Below, piece after piece: positions 11,983-24,902 of a stretch of 64,000 bases of DNA (within the stretch, counting starts at the first letter, position 1; every line of letters starts with the position of its first letter). The notes under the pieces are model-generated. The model was not told the DNA's origin. It worked only from the letters and a program-made list of their open reading frames with translations, and made no database searches. The stretch comes from Phyto melanocephala (taxonomy: Eukaryota; Arthropoda; Insecta; Diptera; Rhinophoridae), in contig OW799236.1 in the NCBI GenBank assembly GCA_941918925.1, forward strand, positions 80,373,713-80,437,712, in the 5' to 3' direction. The translations under genes and the position numbers were made by a program.

Positions 11983-13597
11983 TAACCATATTTATCTAAT
12001 GCAATTAATGTATGCGAATAATGAACGAAATACTTGCAAATTTCTTCTTCGATAACAACGTAGTATTGAACCAATGTCGTCTACTACTTATTATAAAATT
12101 TAAAATTAAAAGAGCTCAAAGGTGTTTTATTTACACTGTAGTAGTAGTAGTAGTCGAAGTAGATATCCAAGAAAGAGACATTGAGCCAAAGAGAAATCAT
12201 GTTAACACATACATACAGCAATAACGTCATCATACCTCAATTCTCATCGTATACATACATACATACATAAGCCTATTGTAAGGTATGATAATACACCGAG
12301 ACGTTGGTTATAGTTACTTACTGTTGTTGCTGTGCTGACTTTTTCGTTTGTGTTTTATTTTAGGTATTAAATTGTATTAAAATTCGTTGGTATTTCGAAT
12401 TCGTGGAATAAATATATAAAATACAATTTTTTTTAATTGTTCACATGAAATTTTTCAATTGAAAGCGGAATTAAAAAAAATAAATAAGTAAAATGTGTGA
12501 ATGCCAAATTTTTAATAAACACAGGCGTCGCGCGGCGTCAATTTAGTATTTGTATGGATGAATTTTTATTAAACAAAAAAAAAATTAAAAAATAAATAAA
12601 ATCCATATTCACTATTCAATTCAATATGATTTCGTTTTATAGTGAAATAAATTTGAATTAAAAATTGGCTAAATACACAAACTCAAGTTTTCGTTTACTG
12701 GTGATGAACGAGTGCTGCTAAAATTGAAGTATATTTTTCAATCAATTTATTTATGAAAATAACTTTTTTCTTATACATACACACACATAAGTATGTTTGC
12801 ATTTTTTTTTAATTCTATTACTTTGTTTTATTTTCCATGAATAAAGCATTAAAACATATTGGATTTTTTTTTTGTTAAATTGCAAAAACATAAATTGTAA
12901 AATATTCTGGGGAAAAATTTTTGTTTGTGGAAATTTATTTATTATAAAAATTAAAATGAAAACTTTATTTTTTTGTTTAGTTTAACATTTTTCGTTGTGG
13001 AAAAATACCTATATATATTTGGCCTTTTTTCTTTTTATTATTCTAACAACTTACGATCGGCAAATATTTCGGTCGCCACATTGAGACTTGTGTCAATTTA
13101 CGGCATTCGATAACTTTTAAAAAAGTTTTCTTTAACAAGTTATTTTTCTGTGTTTTCTTTTAGTATAGAGATTCTAATAAAAGATTTCTAATTTTGCACG
13201 TAATCCAAAGCCGTAATTTAAGCCCCATTTTTAAATTATTTGTACGATAAACGTTATTTTCAAAAGAGTTAAATCATCATTAAATTTTAAGTCTACGTAT
13301 TTTTTTACATTATACAAGTTTATAGAGTATTAAAACAAAAATTTTAATAAATAACGACTAAAAATACTATAAAATTAAATTTTTAATAACACAACATTAA
13401 ATTGATTCACCGGAATAAAATTTTTTCATCTAAAATTAATAATAAAAATCTGATAATGATGTTTCAAAACGTTAATAGATCTCAATACATTTGTACGTGT
13501 GTACTTCGTAGGTCATTAAATGTTAAGGACGTGTTTTAAAAACTTGACACTTAAAAAGAAAATAAGAATGAAATTTTTGTCAAATCAAAGTAAATTC
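11983..13597. other. AT-rich DNA with short microsatellites
   Basis: It contains a GTA trinucleotide run (about 12138-12154) and a CATA run (12251-12269). At about 12330-12363 a pyrimidine-rich tract ends in TTTTAG|GTATTA, a weak acceptor-donor pair. No coding exon is recognisable. Confidence 0.4.
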
Positions 13598-13806
13598 CAA
13601 GGCATATTTATTCATCAGGTACTCTTGATTCGTCAGCTGATTATTTTTTTCTTCACTTATTTTAAGTTTCATCTGTCAAAATGCATAAATAAAAAACAAT
13701 TTTCTCTCTTTTCTAATTTATTTCAAATGTCAAACTTCATACATAAAAAATATAAACAAAAAAATTCTCTCCGAACTGCAATTACCTGATGAATAAATAT
13801 GCCTTG
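13598..13806. mobile_element. hAT-type MITE with perfect 8-bp TSD
   Basis: Perfect 24-bp TIRs begin CAAGGCATATTTATTCATC and are flanked on both sides by GTAAATTC (13590-13597 and 13807-13814). An 8-bp target duplication is the hAT signature. The 209-bp interior is AT-rich and encodes nothing. Intact TIRs and TSD suggest a recent insertion. A similar end (ATGAATATGCCTTGG) occurs near 53198. Confidence 0.85.
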
Positions 13807-13908
13807 GTAAATTCTAAGAACTCTTTCGAATCCTTAATAAATGCTTTAAAAATCACAAAGTGTACATCACTGCTGAGTACTCAGTCAGACGTTATAGTGT
13901 TGCCATAA

Positions 13909-15690
13909 AGCTTAGTCTAGACGGTATGATGAATCAGCATATGTGTGCTAATATTTATTTGCTTTAAAATAACAGCAAATGCCTCTGTTATCATATTGAA
14001 TATGATGATCGTTTACACGATATGCTGAAAGTACCAAATTTTTTGAATTCATCATACGCCAACAAATGATATTTCAACATATGTGTTATCATACAATTTT
14101 TGTGTATACACGATATGTTGAATTTCGTTTAATTATGTATGTTAATTCGTATTAACATTTGTTCATATATTTGTATATGCCAAATAAATTTGACAATACC
14201 CTTTTTTGCGGCAATTATATTTATATGTATGTATGTGATAATAAAAATAAAAATCTGAAAAAGTTTATTTTTTATTATTACAATTGAATTTTATATAAAG
14301 AAAAAAATTCTAATTAAACTCAAACCTGAGTAAAATTTAAAAATACTAATTTAGAACAAGAAATTTAACAATTAAAAATTAGGAATTACAAAATACAAGA
14401 ACACGGAACATAACATCATACTTTGTTGTTCAACCAACATTCTGTTGAGTACTGACCAAACCAAAAATAAACAAATGGTTATAAGAAACAGCGCTGTCAA
14501 CTTATTAGTTTTATCAATGTTTTAGTGCTTTTTTATCGCAAAAAAATTTTGAAATTCAGGTGTTTTGTTTTTTCTAAATACTAAATTTAAAAAAAAATAT
14601 CGCAAGTAGAAATTACGAAAATAATAAGGAGTGACATTAAACAATGTTTATGTTATTGCAGATTGTTAGCTTATTATTGTTTTAAACCAAAAACCATAAT
14701 AAACAATAGTTATACATTATATATTTTTTTATATATTTTATGTTATTTATTATTATTTAATTCCCATACTTATTTCTTGATATCTTATATGGTTTATAAG
14801 AGAAATGACTCTAAAAAATATATTAATATGCAAAAACTTTTTAATTTACAATTCTACAAAATAACAATTGACACCATGATGTAGCTAGTATTCTCATAAG
14901 TAATCATATAGTAATGTTTGTATTGATAGCATTATAATTTAAAGGGTGATATAGAATTTTATGAAATAAATAATATAAAAAGTTAAAAATTTTGAAAATA
15001 ACGCGTTTTTTTAATGTTTTGATGCTTTTCGAAATTTTAAAGTTGACACCAATCTAAACAATAATTGTGAAACAGTCATCTATTGCTTTTGGTATCTTGC
15101 TGATGGCTAGAGCAGGCCAAAAGTAGTAATAATATAAAAGATAATAACAAACAAAAAAAGGGGTTGCTGTTGGTAAAATTTTAGTATAAGTCGTTGTTTT
15201 AAGAATATATGATATAGAAAACTAACTTATCGTATTTAATTTACTATAAGCCTAGGTGTTTAATAAGTGATATTTACATCTAATACTTTATCACCGATCA
15301 AAGAGTGATCAAAAATTAACATCAACCATTTTGCCTAAATTACTAATGCATAACTTACAAATTCTAGCAAAGAATATAACAAATTAGGCAGCACTGCAAC
15401 AATTCTATATGATACTACATTTGCCATATGATGAAAAGCTGAAATACGCTTTTCAACAAACAACAAATCTGTCTTCATACGTAGGAAATTTGTCCAGCAT
15501 TAAAAAAATGCTGTTTACACGATTTGCTGAAATCGTCGACACACATTTGATGGCCTTGTTAAAAAAGTGTTAGCAAATGATGTTAATCATACGTATGATG
15601 AAAAAATTTTGGGTTTACACGATATGATGGCACTTTTAACAAATTTTTAAGCACAAAATTGCTGATTCAACATATCGTCTAGACTAAGCT
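13909..15690. mobile_element. 1.8-kb TIR element with TAA duplication (PIF/Harbinger-like)
   Basis: TIRs begin AGCTTAGTCTAGACG and extend imperfectly through a GATGAATCAGCA-like motif at both ends. Both flanks are TAA (13906-13908 and 15691-15693), a TWA-type 3-bp duplication typical of PIF/Harbinger. Subterminal motifs of the form TTACACGATATGCTGAA recur near 14010, 14115, 15515 and 15610 and may be transposase-binding repeats. The interior is AT-rich with no recognisable transposase, so the element is non-autonomous. TIRs and TSD are seen; the superfamily is inferred from the TSD. Confidence 0.7.
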
Positions 15691-16415
15691 TAAGATTTCT
15701 CAGAATAAGTGTGTTGAAAGAAACCTCCTTTTAATAAAATTCAATTTTAAATGTAAATTTGAATAAAGGGATCAAGTTTTTGCAAAAAAAAAAATTGAAT
15801 CCTTATAAAAAGTCTTATTGTGTATTTTTTGTTGCTTCTACATCATTATATGTCTTGGTAATATGAGTAATAACACCTTTTTTTGGCTCGTACATTTGTT
15901 GTACACCTTAAAAATATTTTTTACTTTCGTATTGAAAAGCTGGCTTCTAAAGTGAACAACAAATACGTTTTTTTTGTTTTTGTGTAATATAATATAAAAT
16001 TTTAAATAGTGCACATAATGGGTATCTTATTTAATTTCATTCTTTTTATTTATTTAATTTTTTATTTTCAGAAGCGTCTTCACCATTTTATTTTAGAGTT
16101 ATTTTTGTTGTTTAATATTTCTATATGTATGTCAGTTGGTTTCCTTTGAACTCGTGTAACCTTTTGTTGTTGTTGTTGCTAAAGATACATAAAACTCATA
16201 CCAAAGATCTCATACAATATGTGGAGACACACATACTTAGGACTCTTATTGCTAACAGCTGTTGTGTTTATTTTTTTATTTATTCGTTTTCCTGTCTTAA
16301 ACCATTTATATCGTTATTTTGCTGTTTTCTTATCCCTATTGTTACATATAAATATCTAAAATTTTCGCACTTGTATATTGTGTTCTTATGTCTGTGTGTG
16401 TGTGTGTGTGTTTTT
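15691..16415. other. AT-rich DNA; strong splice-acceptor-like tract; GT repeat
   Basis: A long pyrimidine tract ends in TTATTTTCAG at 16072. No coding sequence follows. A TG dinucleotide repeat lies at about 16393-16411, just before family A copy A2. Otherwise nothing is supported. Confidence 0.4.
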
Positions 16416-17149
16416 TATACCCTTCACCTGTGGTGCACAAGGGTATATATGGCTTTGTCATTCCGTTTGTAATTTCTACAATTTTCATTTCCGACCCCAT
16501 AAAGTATATATTTTCTGAAAGCTTATGAATAGAGGAGTCGATTAAGACCTGACCGTCTGTCCGTCTGCCCGTCTGTCCGTGTGTTGGTTGAAATCAACTT
16601 TTATAAGCAACTATATGTTCCTCAGATCTCTATATGGTATCAATCTCTTGGAAATATTCAGGAATGAATCGCTATTGAAATTCAGCACAATCGCCCAATA
16701 ACTTTCTGAGATATGAGCAAAAAACCACGACCACCTCGTTTTTTATACAATTACAACAACAACATACATACATAAATATATATAAAAACCATACCAAAAA
16801 AGAAAAAATTACAAACAGAAAAAATATTAAAAATAAAAAAAAAAATAATAAAAAAAATTACAAAAAAAAAAAATTTAAAATAATTACAAAAAAATTTTTT
16901 AAGAAAATTAAAAAAAAATTAAAAAAAAAATATAAAAAAAATAATAATAAAATATAAATAATATATTAAATAAAATAAAATTTTTTTGGCTCAGCTGGGA
17001 TTCGATACCACATTTATTCTAACGAGTATATACATATGTACGTATTTTATATGAGATGAATGGTGATACAAACAATTGTTATTGCATGACTACACGTTGT
17101 GAAGGGTATATAAGATTCGGCACGGCCGAATATAGGACTGTTACTTGTT
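16416..17149 (+). mobile_element. Family A element, copy A2 (flipped cassette)
   Basis: 5' hairpin TATACCCTTCACCTG ... CAAGGGTATA, core CGACCCCATAAAGTATATA, a (GTCY)n tract, and 3' hairpin ATTCGGCACGGCCGAAT with TTACTTGTTT end. The internal A/T cassette (about 16790-17030) is poly-A on the + strand and carries CTCAGCTGGGATTCGAT, the reverse of its orientation in A1. No coding. Confidence 0.75.
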
Positions 17150-18852
17150 TTCTTTTTTTTTTTTTTTGAGATAAACTATACAATATTTTCTTCTAGTTTT
17201 TTGTTTTATCATTATTTAAGTCAAACATTTTGTAAAACATAATGTCAATAGGGGTCCTTTTTTCTTTATATTTATTTATTTGTTTGTGTGTGTTCAAATC
17301 TAACCTTACTTTAGTTTCCAATATAATTTCTCAAAGAGTGTGCATAACCTCAATATTGTGTATTCAAGTGACTTTAGTTTCAGTTATAATTTTTATTTTT
17401 TTTTACAAATATACACATTTCTTTTTTTTCTTTTCTTTTCTATAAACAAAATAACAATGAATAACTAATAGTTTTGCGGACCCTTTATAAAACAATTGGT
17501 TTAAATTGTATTTGGAAATTAGGTAGTTTGCTTTAGTTTTTGGCTGAATATTACAAACAATGAAGAAAACACTATTTAAAGAGTTTTTCAAATTGTTAAA
17601 TAATAGTTTTATTATGATTTTTCTTTATATCCATGCTTGAAAAATCTTTCTTAAGTAGATTGTTTTTGGATGTTATCTAACAAAAGGTTTCTTTTTTTAC
17701 ATTATACCTACAGCTTTAATTATGTTTTTGTGATAGTTTCTTCTATTATTTTGTATTTTTAAGCCAAACTATATAAACCCTAAAATATTTTTTTTTCTTT
17801 TTTATTTAAACATTAGAAAACAGGTTTTTCTTCAAAGACTTAATGCCATTGTGTATAACAATAAAGATAGAAACAAATAAATGTGTATGTTTCGAAACTA
17901 GGTCCAATTATAAAAATGCAGTTTTTAAGCTTTACAATGCAACCTTCAAATTTATAATGGTGTTTGAAAACATTTTATCAAAAACAAACTATTCACGAAA
18001 GTTGCCAACACTAATGAAAATGCATGTTTTGTAGAGATGTATTGCCACATTATTTTAAATGAAAAGCGTCATAGTTAATGTTATAGATTTCTTCTACTTA
18101 TGACCACTTTGAAATCTTTTTCAAGCTATTAATATAAATATAAAATTTTTATTATAGCACGTCTGTCATGTGATGTTTTTGATGACTTAACTTAGGAGGA
18201 AAATTTCGTCATTAATATACATAAATATTTCTTTATTATCCTACGTCTTTTTGTTTTAAAAACCAAAAAAATTTATAATGAATTTAAATGTATTTATAGT
18301 ATAAAAATATTCACATATTAGTTTTGTTTATTTTTAATTTTGATTTTCCTAGAAAATACATACTATTAGATCATATTTTATATTTCATTTTAAGTTATTT
18401 GTTTCCTGCCGCACCTTATTTGTTTACCTAAACGTTAAGTGAAACAGTTGGGTTTCAAGCGATAAAGAATCAAAAGAAAGAAAATATGACATAACTGCTT
18501 GTAATGTGAAAAGTAATGTTTACGCCTCAATATATATGTATATTAATATAAATACATTTACAAACCGCTAATACCGTTAACTTGAAATAATTAACCTGTG
18601 GTTACTGTTTTGATTAACACTATCTTTCGGTTATTTTACTAAAACATACTTTGAAAAATATCTGAATACTGTGTTTTTGATTTTCGAAATAGTGAAATGA
18701 GAGATTATGATCTTAAATAAAAGATATCAAGCATTTTTAAAAAAATATATTTGTACAAAAAAGTGGAAGAACAGGGTACACTCAATAAGCTTCCCAAATG
18801 TCAAGCTTTATTTAAAAATATAAATTCGCTTTTTATTATGATTTTCCCTTTT
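17150..18852. other. AT-rich DNA with no supported gene
   Basis: Several poly-T runs and short open frames. I see no domain, repeat pair or RNA gene. Confidence 0.4.
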
Positions 18853-19636
18853 TATACGCTTCACCTGTGGTGCATGGGAATATATAGAGTTGTCATTCCG
18901 TTTGTATGTGTTCTGAAAGCTTATGAATAGAGTAGTCGATTAAGCTTGTCCGTCTGTCCTTGTGTTGGTTGAAATCAACTTTTAGAAGCAACCATATGTT
19001 CCTCAGATCTGTGTGTGGTATCTTTTTTTTGGAAATATTCGGGAATGAATTGCTATTAAAATACAGCACAATCGCCCCATAACTTTCTGAGATATGAGCA
19101 AATAAACACGACTGCCTCTGTTTTTCCCATTTTTTTACCGCCAAAATTAATATAGAATAATTTATAAGTACCTTTGCTACTATTTGTAGATATAATACGC
19201 CTCTAGAGATATTCTTGAAAAATTTTGGAGAAAGCGTGCTCTAATCGGTAAAGTTATAGGCAAAATTTTATTTCGAAAAATATATATTCCAAAAATTTAC
19301 AAACTAAAATCAGACAACCAAGCGAGTCAATATTGGTATCATCTAAAAAGACTTGACTAGCGCAATATAAGCACTAGAAAAAATTAAAATTCATGTTGGG
19401 CGCCACTACCAGAAAAATACAGTAAATTATGAAAAACTTTCAAATCCAAGATGGCGGAACACATTTTTTTTAACCATATTATGTGAAAGGACTTGACTAG
19501 AAGAATACAGATAAATACGTAAAAATTCAAAATCGAGGATGGCGTCGGAAAGAATAATAAAGAAAAATGGCGTGTAACATCAAATATAGTTTAAGCTACG
19601 ATGTGGGCACTGCCGAATATAGCATTCTTACTTGTT
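18853..19636 (+). mobile_element. Family A element, copy A3
   Basis: It starts TATACGCTTCACCTGTGG and ends GCCGAATATAGCATTCTTACTTGTT. The core hairpin and (GTCY)n tract are shortened (TGTCCGTCTGTCC). The 3' half has the GACTTGACTAG ... AATGGCG subfamily body seen in A4, A7 and A8. No coding. Confidence 0.7.
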
Positions 19637-22600
19637 TATATAAAGTTTGACATTAGGGAGGGAGGCGATTTTAGTCGTATTCGCCACTATATACATACAC
19701 TATATACATTAAGTGTACCTTGTATAAAATTAAATAAAATATAAATTTATAAGTAAAATAATGTATACATAAATGTATTTTTTACCTTTTTATTCTCTAC
19801 ACTTAAAATGAAAAAAGATGCTACAACTCTAATGCTGATTTAATCTTCTCCTCAAGTTAAAACACTAAAAGTATGCAGTTCTGCATAATTTTCAGTTTTC
19901 CATAAGAAATATGCATAAATAACAACCAGAAATTCAGGTTTTCAAAATTTTCAGGCAACCTACCATTTTCTCGATTAAATCAAACAAAAATTATTGTTCT
20001 GACAATTATTGTTTAGCCAAGAAATTCCTTTTTTTCATATTCGCATATTTTTTAACATTTCCATATTTTTTAAACTTTCTATATGATTATTTTTCCGTGT
20101 AGAGCATGGGCGTATCTTGATCATTCTGAAGGGTGAGATTGCCACCCCATACTTGTTTTTAACCTCCTACCACCAGAATTAAATAAAAAACCTTTAAGAT
20201 CTTGCAGAGAAAAAAAATTTTAGGCTTTTGTTTTTGTTTAGCTACGCCAATGTTGTAGAGATAAATGAAAACTAAAGTTACTGAAATTCAGGCAGAAGTG
20301 TGAAATTAAGCTTCATTGTTATAGTTTTTGTTTATTTTCAGATTCCGTTTATTTTGTACCTTAATCATACAGCTATTCCAATTCAAACATTTTCAGGAGG
20401 CGCAAAAAACTTTTGATAGTTTCGAAGTAATGCAATTAACTAAAAACAACAGCCTTCCAGTATTTTCTCAATCAGAAACAATAGTGACGAGAAACATTTT
20501 TTTGAAATAGTTAGAGACAGTTAGTGACATGCAGAATAAATAGTGAATGCATGGGTTCAACCCATAAAGAAGTGATTCAATTTAGATTCAACATGCATGA
20601 TTTTAACATTAACGTGTCATTGGATATTATGTGTTTATATGAATATATTAAAAAAACTGCACTTCATTCCAATTATTGCATAGAACAAATGCATATCAGA
20701 TGAAAAGAAACCGATGTTTCAAGTTTATTTAAGTACAACTCTTTTTTTTTGCTTTTGTAGTTGTAAAAGTAATACCATTTTAGCTATTTCCATATCAATC
20801 TGGCGATTTTATTTTAATTTTTTATTTGCATTTAGTAAATTTTATTAAAAAAACATAGTGAACATTACTGTTCATTATACAGTGTTGACGCTTTTGTTTT
20901 GGTTTGTCAGCGTTAGCGCTTACCACAACGCTTACCGCTCTTGCTTAGGTTTGTCTGTTATTTATATAACAATTTTTTTTAAGTTATATATGTATTTTTG
21001 ACAGGAATTAAACTGTCATACTTATCAATTGTTTGTAAGTTGTTTGTGATTGAAGTTGTAAAGCGTACTTTCTATCCACTAATGCCGAATTGTTTACGTC
21101 GAACTTTCGGCGAATATATGTACTAAAAATAAATTAGAAGTGAACCTACTATTTTATAGCAATATTCTGTTTAAGGATGGAGCTCATCTTTCAATAGACA
21201 TCAAAATAATTTAAACTGTCGCATTTAAAATAAGAGAAATTTTGAAAACAATTTCCAACATCATTAGAAAATCAACGTTATGAAACGTTTTGTGGACCAA
21301 TATAAAAATCGGTTCCTTATTTCCCCAAAAGTGAGACCGCGGAGAACGTTAGCGTCAACGGCCATAAATATACATAGATATTATTATAGATCATCCTAAA
21401 AAATTACCCCTTTTAAAGAAAAACTTAATGCTTAGAAGTTTTCTAAACACCAAGTATGACAAACCTACTTATGTACATAAAAAACTTTTCTATAGGGAAA
21501 TAATACGCTTATAAGAAAAAGTTTTACAGCATTTTTTTCGTTACCTACTGTATTTATAAAAGGTGTCTTGTTGCATAAAGAAAACTATTGGTAAACTAAA
21601 AACAAAACTGTTATATCTCTTGCATGTATGTAGTATGCGGATAGTTCAAGTAGCAAAATTCTGTTAAAAATAGAACTTAACATGAGTTTATCACGAGCAA
21701 ATCAGTAACAGTTTGAAATATATTATATTTAAAATGTTGAAAATACGAAATATGCGTAGCCAGTTAAGTGGTTTTTGTGCTAGATTTTTAAACTCTTTAA
21801 ATTATCAAACATTTAATATGAACAAAATTTATTTAGTTGTTCAACCCACTCCATTCACATTCTTTTACTTATATATTTATAGTTATTTATTTATATTTGA
21901 TTTGATCGAGTGCAAAAATGTTCTTATATAAATGTACAAACATATATACATACATATTTATAATATTTCACATTCTTGAAAATTTTACAAAAATAAAAAA
22001 AAATTTTCTGTGTGTTAAAAATAACATGAAAATTTTCGTTGAAAAAGCTATAATTAAGGCTAATGACTTTTTTGTTTGAGAAAATAGCTAAAAATTTAAT
22101 TAGCTTGGTATATAATAATTTTTTTCATTGTAGCTTTTATTTCTTTCTCGTCTTCTCTAACTGAATTATTAAGATACTTCGTTTTAAAACTAAAAAAAAT
22201 AACACCTAAAGGCTTTTTATTTTAAAATGAAGATGATGGAGCTTTCAAAAATTTACACTTAAACATGCTGGTTTTCTTCTCAGGCTTAATAATAAAAAAC
22301 GTAGAAAAAATATCTATTTATGTACATACATTTATATGTAATTAAATAAAAAAAAATATCTATGTATGCATGTTATTATGAACAAACATAAATACGCAAA
22401 CAATGAACTATATTCCTCTCATCATTAAATCAATTAGCTCCGCAGTTAATCATCCTTAAAAAATAAAAAATAAAAACTTGGTGTGTGATGTAGAATAATT
22501 TTGTTTTTTTTTGTTTGTAAAATGTTGTGATGATAGTGGGGTCCATAAAATGAACTAAATATAAACACAGTTTTTACCACATGCGGGTTGTTGTAAGTTG

Positions 22601-23019
22601 TTGAAGTTGTTAAGCGTTGGTTCTTGAACCTTAAGAAGTGCAAAATGTGAGAGTATGAAATGTCTTGTTGTGTGTAGGACAATGTTTGTATGTACAGCTG
22701 TAGAAAAAATAATAGTATGACTATGTAATTTCAAACAAAAGTGTTAAATTTTTTTGGTTTTGTTCCCCAAGTGTTTTTCTATAAAATATAAAACATTTTA
22801 AAGAGGTTAACAAAATATTTTAAGAATTTCAAATTAAAAAAATTCACAAATTTAAACATTGCGAACTTAAAATATGATCCCATAAAATTGTGAAAAAAAA
22901 AACATTTTATTACCTCTAAAAAAAATGATCGCATTAAATGTTGCATTAGTTTTTGATCCATTTGCGCTGTCTATCTACCTTTTCCACAACAATAACATTT
23001 TTTATTATCCATAACAACA
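19637..23019. other. AT-rich DNA with no supported gene
   Basis: No domain is recognisable in 3.4 kb. An acceptor-like TTTGTTTATTTTCAG ends at about 20341. A short inverted pair (GTTGACGCT near 20884 and AGCGTCAAC near 21350) is too short to call an element. At 22693 a single Tc1-like end (ACAGCTGTAGAAAAAATAAT) has no partner. Confidence 0.35.
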
Positions 23020-23650
23020 TTGGCAAGACTTAAGGCATAAATCCGAGTTATACTGACATGACATGATTATAACACTGATTCTTATGTACGGAACTGTGGT
23101 ATAGTTTAAGGCATTCACCTGTTCCACATACATTAGATTCTTCGATAATGTTCTGTGAAGCAGCACTGGTTTACACGATGCTCTCAAAAGTACTCTTTGC
23201 CATGCTATACTGGTTACCTGAGAAATTAATGGCAAAGCAAGTGACTCTTAATACGGCGATTAAACTAAGCCCCATTTATGCATGGAAACAGTAGTCTCAC
23301 GGACTAGCGTGAAATTTATAACTACTATATCAAGAGTATTAAACTTAAACTCCTACTTTGGCAGGAACTTTGTTGTATCAATCACCACATCGACTCTAAT
23401 CGTTTGGGAAGAAGGTTTTCCGGATGTATTCGGATCAGAGAAGAGTGTGGGTGAGTGTTGGCTTATAAAAGTCCGCACAGACTAAATGGTCCTCAGAGTT
23501 CGTTACTTGTTAAAAAGAAAAACTGACTTAGTCGTCGATGGACGATCATTCAACAAGGGCACTGATGCATCTCTCTCGTTGCCAACTAATCTTGGAAGTA
23601 TGCGCCAGGAGATTAAATCTTTAATTCAATGACTTCTGTAAAAGTTGTCA
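23020..23650 (+). pseudogene. Non-LTR retrotransposon ORF2 fragment (post-RT and RNase H region)
   Basis: This block is less AT-rich than its neighbours. In mixed frames the + strand reads CHAMLYWLPEKLMAKQ and TLNTAIKLS (about 23195-23265), then FVVSITTSTLIVWEEGFPD (23365-23425), then LVVDGRS and SLSLPTNLGSMRQEIKSLI (23525-23615). The order and content fit the region between the reverse transcriptase and the end of RNase H in R1/LOA-like non-LTR elements, including a DGR in place of the catalytic TDGS and QEI for the AE(I/V) motif. Stops and frameshifts are frequent. The catalytic RT domain and the 3' tail are not visible. Confidence 0.55.
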
Positions 23651-24902
23651 CGACTAGGAGGAGGTTTAAATAGTGCAGCATTTTTTCTTTCATTGTTTAG
23701 ATTAAGTGGTGATTATAGATCAATAACTAGGAAGAAAAATTCTTTCTTTAGTGAGTGTTGATGTTAGGATATACTTGTTTCTGCGTACAACAGTTTGATT
23801 CTATGTTATGAAACCGTTATTTTTCGTATCATCAACCTAATCTAAACATCTTTTCTACTAAAAGAGTTCAAATATATCAATCTTAATACTTCGATAGTAG
23901 CTCCCTGCCGGGACAAAAAACTAGGTCAGATCAAAACGTTACTGAGTAGAAGTAATGTTTGATAAGAAACAGCAAATGCTTAAGTGAATCTCAGAGTTGA
24001 AAGGAAATAAGGTGCTTTTTTTATCACTTATCTTTCAGCTTACCAATCTTTTATTTGTTACATTTCTTTACTATTTATCAGTATGGTGCTATTATTTTGG
24101 CTACTACTGTATTATAACAATGGAAATTGTATGCGGGGTGGATATTGATATTTATAATTTTTTTAATTTTAATTTATTTTGATACCTATAAGAGTTTTAG
24201 TTAATTCATTTTTTTAAGAATGGCGCCATTAAAGCAAATTTTTAAATTTATTGTTTTATTTTTCGTTGTAATGATCTTCAAGTATGTGCTGGCTTGTGGT
24301 GACGAAATTTTCGTTTTACTTAATATAATTGATTTTCTAAATATCAACACATGTTTTTAATAATAGCCATTCTAAACAATATTGAATGTTATTTTATTAC
24401 ACATACTTACCATAACATTTTTTAAAGTGCAGTTAAGTGTTGCCATACATATGTAGCGTGCCATATAATTTAGCAACTACGATTTTCTTTTTAAAACTTC
24501 TTAAATTAATAGGTACTTTCTAAAAGCTTTTTCTCTTAATCACTTATACAGAACTTTGTTTAAATTTAAGAATTTTCATGATAACCATAAATTGTTTATT
24601 GCTAAGTTGGTATAAACCGAAGCCAATTAGTTTTCCAACAACAAATGCAATATAATTATTATTTTAACAATAAACCACTCGTTGTTGACGTACAAATATT
24701 TCAGTTCAAAAAATTTCTCTAGAATTATGTCGTATTCCCTGAACACACAAAATTAAATAAACTTAAGAGTCATAATTTCCATGAAATAAAATAAATACAA
24801 GTACTTCGCACTCGCACTCATAAAACACATACTACTCACTGATTGCAAACAGTGGTGTTTTAATTTAACATATAAATTATATTTTTTCAAATCTTATCTT
24901 GT
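23651..24902. other. AT-rich DNA with no supported gene
   Basis: No coding or repeat structure is recognised beyond possible decayed continuation of the retrotransposon to about 23800. Confidence 0.35.

Noticed and set aside
16050..16100. Host exon after the strong acceptor-like CAG at 16072
   Set aside because: The following sequence has no open frame of note and no donor in a sensible place.
16125..16472. 115-codon + strand frame
   Set aside because: Composition is hydrophobic and AT-driven, it runs through a TG microsatellite and into a family A element, and no domain is recognisable.
20882..21360. TIR element bounded by GTTGACGCT
   Set aside because: Inverted match is only nine bases and no duplication is visible.
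22691..22730. Tc1-like terminus ACAGCTGTAGAAAAAATAAT
   Set aside because: No opposite end or transposase fragment could be paired with it.
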